From assembly GCA_013822585.1 (NCBI GenBank), contig PNKG01000004.1:1-41770 (forward strand): a stretch of DNA of 41,770 nucleotides. The letters are read 5' to 3'. Of this stretch, positions 38,593-41,770 are shown piece by piece. A program made the position numbers and the translations under genes. How positions within the stretch are numbered: the first letter of the stretch is position 1; the number at the start of each line of letters is the position of its first letter. The stretch comes from Opitutus sp. GTDB lineage: Bacteria > Verrucomicrobiota > Verrucomicrobiia > Opitutales > Opitutaceae. Under the pieces are notes generated by a model. The model had not been told where the DNA came from and did not search any database. It saw only the letters and a program-made list of their open reading frames with translations.

Positions 38593-39957
38593 TTGGTTTT
38601 AATAGGGTGGCACCATCTGCGTGGCCGCCCCGTGCTCGACACTCCGCTCATCGACGCCTACCTGCTGAAGCTCTTCCGCTTCCGCACCCGCGCTTTCCTG
38701 CACATGGAGGACGCCCCGGGCACGGTGCCGCCGCTGCCGCGCGGAAGCCCCGGCTACCTCTACGTCCACATTCCCTTCTGCGAAGTGCTGTGCCCGTTCT
38801 GTTCCTTCCACCGCGTGCAGCACCGGCACTCGCAGGCCGAGCGCTATTTCACCGCCTTGCGCCGGGAGATACGTCTCTACCATGCCGCGGGATTCAGGTT
38901 CACCGGTGTCTACTTCGGCGGCGGCACGCCGACCGTCGAGCCGCAGGACCTCGTGATGACGATCAACCTCGTGCGCGAGCTCTTCGGCGTGACGGAAATC
39001 TCGGTCGAGACCAACCCCAAGGACCTGCGCCCCGACGTGCTCGGGCCGCTGCGCGAGACCGGGGTCACGCGGCTCTCGGTGGGCGTGCAGAGCTTCGACG
39101 ACCGGCTGCTGCGCGAGATGGACCGCTACGAGAAATACGGCAGCGGCGCCGAGACGACCGGGCGCATCCGCGCCGTGGCCGGGATGTTCCCCACGTTGAA
39201 CGTCGACCTCATCTTCAACCAGCCGCACCAGACCCTCGCCTCGCTCGAGCGCGACATCGCGATCTTCCGCGGCCTCGGCGCAAACCAGGTGTCGTTCTAC
39301 CCGCTGATGACCTCGCCGACGGTCGAGCGCCGCATGGTCGGCGCGATGGGCCTGCCCGACCAGCGCCGGCTGCGCCAGTTCTACCACACCATCGTGCAGC
39401 GGCTCGGCCGCGAGTTCCGGCCCTCGTCGGCGTGGTGCTTCACCAAGCGCGGCCAGGGCATCGACGAATACATCGTCGCGGCCGACAACTACGTCGGCGT
39501 GGGCAGCGGGGCCTTCAGCTATCTCGACGGCACGCTCTACTCCACGACGTTCTCGCTCGCCGGCTACGAGCAGCGCATTGCCCAGGGCCTGACCGGCATC
39601 ACGACCTGCCACCACCTGAGCGACACCGACCGCATGCGCTACAGCCTCCTCGTGCGGATGTTCGGCCTGCACATGGACGAAGCCGCGGTCCGCGCGCAGC
39701 ACGGCGCGAAATTCTTCCGCAAGCTCTGGGGCGAGCTGCTCACCCTGCGCGTGCTCGGCGCCGCGCGGCGCGACGAACGCGGCTGGCACCTCAACGAGCG
39801 CGGCATGTATTGGCTGATGCTGATGATGTCGGCGTTCTTCGAGTCGGTGAACAACTACCGCGACGCCATGCGCGCCCATGTGAATCAGGAATTGCACGAG
39901 CCGACGACGATGTGCCCCCCGATCGGAGGCACGCTCAGCCCCGCGCCGGCGAAGTGA
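38593..39957 (+). CDS. HemN-like radical SAM protein
   Basis: A radical SAM enzyme of the HemN/HemW group. YLYVHIPFCEVLCPFCSFHR (55-74) carries Cys63, Cys67 and Cys70 of the CxxxCxxC motif for the 4Fe-4S cluster. VYFGGGTPTVEP (about 108-119), ISVETNPKDLRP (about 136-147), RLSVGVQSFDDRLLREMDR (about 160-178) and NVDLIFNQPHQ are the usual downstream blocks. The 454-residue form starts at a TTG; the GTG at 38632 would remove 13 residues and is also possible. Anaerobic coproporphyrinogen oxidase, haem chaperone and methyltransferase functions all occur in the group, and the sequence does not decide between them. A palindrome pair lies 75 bp after the stop. Confidence 0.88.
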   Translation: MVLIGWHHLRGRPVLDTPLIDAYLLKLFRFRTRAFLHMEDAPGTVPPLPRGSPGYLYVHIPFCEVLCPFCSFHRVQHRHSQAERYFTALRREIRLYHAAGFRFTGVYFGGGTPTVEPQDLVMTINLVRELFGVTEISVETNPKDLRPDVLGPLRETGVTRLSVGVQSFDDRLLREMDRYEKYGSGAETTGRIRAVAGMFPTLNVDLIFNQPHQTLASLERDIAIFRGLGANQVSFYPLMTSPTVERRMVGAMGLPDQRRLRQFYHTIVQRLGREFRPSSAWCFTKRGQGIDEYIVAADNYVGVGSGAFSYLDGTLYSTTFSLAGYEQRIAQGLTGITTCHHLSDTDRMRYSLLVRMFGLHMDEAAVRAQHGAKFFRKLWGELLTLRVLGAARRDERGWHLNERGMYWLMLMMSAFFESVNNYRDAMRAHVNQELHEPTTMCPPIGGTLSPAPAK

Positions 39958-40032
39958 CCGCACCTCCCGCGCCGCATTGTCCGAGAACTTCAGCCGGCCC
40001 CATCCCGCCGACCCACGCCCCCCCGAGACAGT

Positions 40033-40051
40033 TGTAACCTATTAGGTTACA
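40033..40051. repeat. Palindrome copy 9 (TAACC type)
   Basis: TGTAACCTATTAGGTTACA, perfect dyad around a central T. Its centre is 52 bp from that of the next copy. Confidence 0.95.
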
Positions 40052-40084
40052 CTTTCAGAATTTCCCTGTCCGATGATTTTTGAC

Positions 40085-40103
40085 TGTAACCTAATAGGTT
40101 ACA
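40085..40103. repeat. Palindrome copy 10 (TAACC type), holds HTH stop codon
   Basis: TGTAACCTAATAGGTTACA, perfect dyad around a central A. On the minus strand its TAA (40099-40101) is the stop codon of the HTH gene. Confidence 0.95.
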
Positions 40104-40455
40104 TCGACAGATCGCGCCCGGCGCGCTTTTCGGCCAGCCAATGCAGCATCCGCAGCGTCAGCTCCGCATCCGGCATGCGGCTGCGCCCGGTGAGAAAATC
40201 GTTCAGGCGCTGGCGCGGCACGCCAAGATGGCGGGCCAATCTCACCTTCGCGCCGTAACCACTCAACTCCGTGCGGAGTTGCGCCTGCAGGATGTTCCAG
40301 AACGGTGTGGCCGCGCCGGGGCGGACGGTCGCATACGACTGCCATCGCTTCGTGCGCAGGTTCTTTCTCGCCTCCTCGGCGAGTCTCTCGCCCGCCGCAA
40401 ACAGGGCGCCGCCGATATCCGCCCAGACAGCCAGTCGTGGATGCAGGTCTTTCAT
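40099..40455 (-). CDS. Small HTH protein linked to TAACC-type palindromes
   Basis: A 118-residue paralogue of the protein at 29830. LHPRLAVWADIGGALFAAGE (about 4-23) and RWQSYATVRPGAATPFWN (about 37-54) are the shared N-terminal blocks. KVRLARHLGV (70-79) and PRQRLNDFLT (80-89) form the helix-turn-helix, followed by the common SRMPDAELTLRMLHWLAEKRAG. Within the recognition helix the two proteins differ at two adjacent positions (HN versus ND). The next loop also differs (DT versus GR). The ATG at 40455 lies 2 bp outside the longer dyad at 40458-40480, and the stop is inside the palindrome at 40085. No transposase motif is visible. The protein's target is predicted, not shown. Confidence 0.85.
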   Translation of the reverse strand: MKDLHPRLAVWADIGGALFAAGERLAEEARKNLRTKRWQSYATVRPGAATPFWNILQAQLRTELSGYGAKVRLARHLGVPRQRLNDFLTGRSRMPDAELTLRMLHWLAEKRAGRDLSM

Positions 40456-40457
40456 GA

Positions 40458-40480
40458 TATGTAACCCATTAGGTTACATA
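40458..40480. repeat. Palindrome copy 11 (TAACC type), upstream of HTH gene
   Basis: Dyad of 11-bp arms (TATGTAACCCA / TAGGTTACATA... minus-strand orientation) around a central T, with one mismatch (40467/40471). It lies between the HTH gene and its putative promoter, so it is a candidate operator. Its centre is 54 bp from that of copy 12. Confidence 0.92.
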
Positions 40481-40513
40481 TTCTGTGAACACGAGGGAGA
40501 AAGAGATGGGATT

Positions 40514-40532
40514 TGTAACCTAATAGGTTACA
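40514..40532. repeat. Palindrome copy 12 (TAACC type), holds transporter stop codon
   Basis: TGTAACCTAATAGGTTACA, perfect dyad around a central A. On the minus strand its TAA (40528-40530) ends the PucC-family gene. Confidence 0.95.
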
Positions 40533-41770
40533 TGAGATCGGAGTGGGGCGGCGGAGCGACCTCGTCGCCCGCGCGGATCGACCCCGGGTTGAGCCGGAAG
40601 GTCAGCGACAGGGCCACGAGCAACATCGCGACCTCGAAGACGAAGAGCGCGGTGTAGGCCGTCAGCGCGCTGCCGGTGGCGAGCCGCATGGTGTCGACCA
40701 CGATGCCGCCCAGCAGGCTGCCCGTCGCATGACCGAGGAGGTTGGCCACGCCCCACACGCCCATCAGCAGGCCGGCGCGCACGGGCGTGGTGAATTCCAC
40801 CACGCTGCCGAGCATGCCGGCGCCGGCCAGCCCGGTGCCGAAGCCCATCGCCAACACGAGCCAGCGGAACAGCCCCGGCGCGCCCGCGAGGCCGGCTGCC
40901 GCCACGGCGGCGAAGGCCGCGATGCTGCAGGCGAGCCCGGCACGCATCAGCTTCAGCGGCCCGAGCACCCGCAGCAGCCACACCCCGGAGAGCAGCATCG
41001 CCGCCAGCACGCCGAGCCCCCAGAACATCGTCAGCCGCGTCGTCTCGCCCACGCTCATGCCGAGCACGAGCGCGCCGTAGGGCTCGAGCAGCACGTCCTG
41101 CGCGAGCGTGCCGATGAAGGTGCAGATCACCACCGCGAAGAGCCGGCGCACCTGCGGGTCCGCCCACACGTAGTCGCGGAAAACCTCGCCGAAGGGCTTG
41201 CCCCGCGCCTGCGCCGCGTGGGCGGCCACACCCGCCGCGCACGGCTCTTGGCCGGGCACGGCGAGGAAGGCGAGCAGCACCACGAGCACGCCGACGGTAT
41301 TCGCCACCGCGAGCAACCGCCCCGGGTCGTAGTGCTCGAGCGCCCGTCCGAGCGCGCCGGCGCCCGCCACGGAACCGAGCAGTGTCACGACTTCATACAG
41401 GGTCACCGCCCGCGCCCGCGTGGCGCCCGAGAACTTCTCCGCCAGCAGGGCCTGATAGGTGTTGTGCGCGAGATTGCGGCCCACGCCGTAGAGCAGGAAC
41501 GCCCCCAGCGCGGCGGGCACGAAGGTCCCCAGCGCCGCCGACAGCTGCACCGCCGACGCCGCGACCGCGGCCACGCCGGCGCCGATGAGCAGCGCGCCGA
41601 GCAGCATGTAGGGCTCGCGCCGCCGGCCGAGGATCGGGAAACCGTCCGACCGATACCCCAGCCACAGCCGCAGCGGCGAGATCAGCAGCGGCAGCGCAAA
41701 GAGGGCGGCCACGAGCGTCGCCGGCAGCTTCAGCTCGGCGATCATCACGCGGTTCAGCGTGCCGCCGATG
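40528..41770 (-). CDS. PucC-family MFS transporter, N-terminus cut by window edge
   Basis: The last 413 or so residues of a major-facilitator protein. TLNRVMIAELKLPATLVAAL at the visible N-terminal end, LISPLRLWLGYRSD with GRRREPYMLLGALLIG, and GFGTGLAGAGMLGSVVEFT with GLLMGVWGVANLLG match the PucC/LhaA (BCH) family. Its known members help assemble light-harvesting complexes or move bacteriochlorophyll-related pigments. Homologues also occur in non-phototrophs, where the role is unknown. The frame is still open at 41770, so an ATG inside it at about 41745 is not the true start. The stop codon lies in a palindrome. It is adjacent to a HemN-like gene (one HTH gene apart), which may or may not be meaningful. 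Confidence 0.85.
   Translation of the reverse strand, partial: IGGTLNRVMIAELKLPATLVAALFALPLLISPLRLWLGYRSDGFPILGRRREPYMLLGALLIGAGVAAVAASAVQLSAALGTFVPAALGAFLLYGVGRNLAHNTYQALLAEKFSGATRARAVTLYEVVTLLGSVAGAGALGRALEHYDPGRLLAVANTVGVLVVLLAFLAVPGQEPCAAGVAAHAAQARGKPFGEVFRDYVWADPQVRRLFAVVICTFIGTLAQDVLLEPYGALVLGMSVGETTRLTMFWGLGVLAAMLLSGVWLLRVLGPLKLMRAGLACSIAAFAAVAAAGLAGAPGLFRWLVLAMGFGTGLAGAGMLGSVVEFTTPVRAGLLMGVWGVANLLGHATGSLLGGIVVDTMRLATGSALTAYTALFVFEVAMLLVALSLTFRLNPGSIRAGDEVAPPPHSDLM

Larger units (their letters stand above)
40033..40532 (-). mobile_element. Palindrome-HTH cassette 2 (candidate)
   Basis: Two palindrome pairs (40033/40085 and 40460/40514, all TAACC type) bracket a small HTH gene on the minus strand. 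Both the HTH gene and the neighbouring transporter gene take their stop codons from palindromes. The outer palindromes are in the same relative arrangement as the gene-free pairs at 14960 and 22581. Mobility is inference. Confidence 0.6.

Noticed and set aside
41745-41748. Start codons of a complete PucC-like gene
   Set aside because: The family's conserved TLNRVMI block starts before them, and the frame is open to the window edge.

Overview
The window looks like a chromosomal piece of a high-GC, Gram-negative bacterium, most likely of the Opitutaceae (Verrucomicrobiota). The reasons are a SWIB-domain protein, a very large TonB-dependent receptor with its own FecI/FecR pair, a secreted or anchored Pro-rich protein, many GTG/TTG starts, and short palindromic and hairpin repeats between genes. 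The taxonomic call is inference. No rRNA, tRNA, CRISPR array, phage or classical insertion sequence was found.

Layout. 1-3713: aspartokinase (cut by the window edge) and MetX, overlapping and leftward, with a divergent cystathionine-gamma-synthase-like enzyme. 3876-6883: a small membrane protein and a full three-module DsbD. 7000-13282: a leftward block of ECF sigma factor, FecR, TonB receptor and glycerophosphodiester phosphodiesterase. The sigma and FecR genes overlap, and a large hairpin follows the receptor gene. 13396-14927: EamA exporter plus alpha/beta hydrolase. 15081-18607 (leftward): second EamA exporter, hybrid histidine kinase, SWIB protein. 18741-19898: GNAT acetyltransferase and RRM protein. 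20041-23830: TetR, HlyD-like adaptor, ABC ATPase and ABC-2 permease, an efflux operon. 23838-28036: DCC thiol protein, MscS channel, TerC-family protein and two Hsp20 chaperones. 28539-36269: PatB/MalY C-S lyase, a small HTH gene, Dus, MarC, cysteine dioxygenase, a Pro-rich membrane protein, a bPH protein, an SRPBCC protein and a possible secreted nuclease-fold protein. 36424-41770: cytidylate-kinase-like protein, APC permease, HemN-like radical SAM protein, a second copy of the small HTH gene and a PucC-family transporter (cut by the edge).

The most unusual system is a set of twelve near-perfect 19-bp palindromes with core TGTAACCTA-N-TAGGTTACA. They lie almost only between genes, often as inverted pairs whose centres are 52-54 bp apart, about five helical turns. 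Two clusters bracket paralogous small helix-turn-helix genes (29830-30183 and 40099-40455). The three palindromes next to the first gene all carry a compensated change (TGTCACC/GGTGACA). All nine others, including the four around the second gene, keep TGTAACC/GGTTACA. Repeat and protein therefore look like partners that diverged together. The arrangement resembles REP doublets with a cognate protein, but the protein is not a RAYT-type transposase.

A second, unrelated repeat family (25494-25677 and 28271-28338) has short imperfect terminal inverted repeats and an internal GC hairpin. One copy sits in the 5' end of mscS and probably creates a false N-terminus for that gene.
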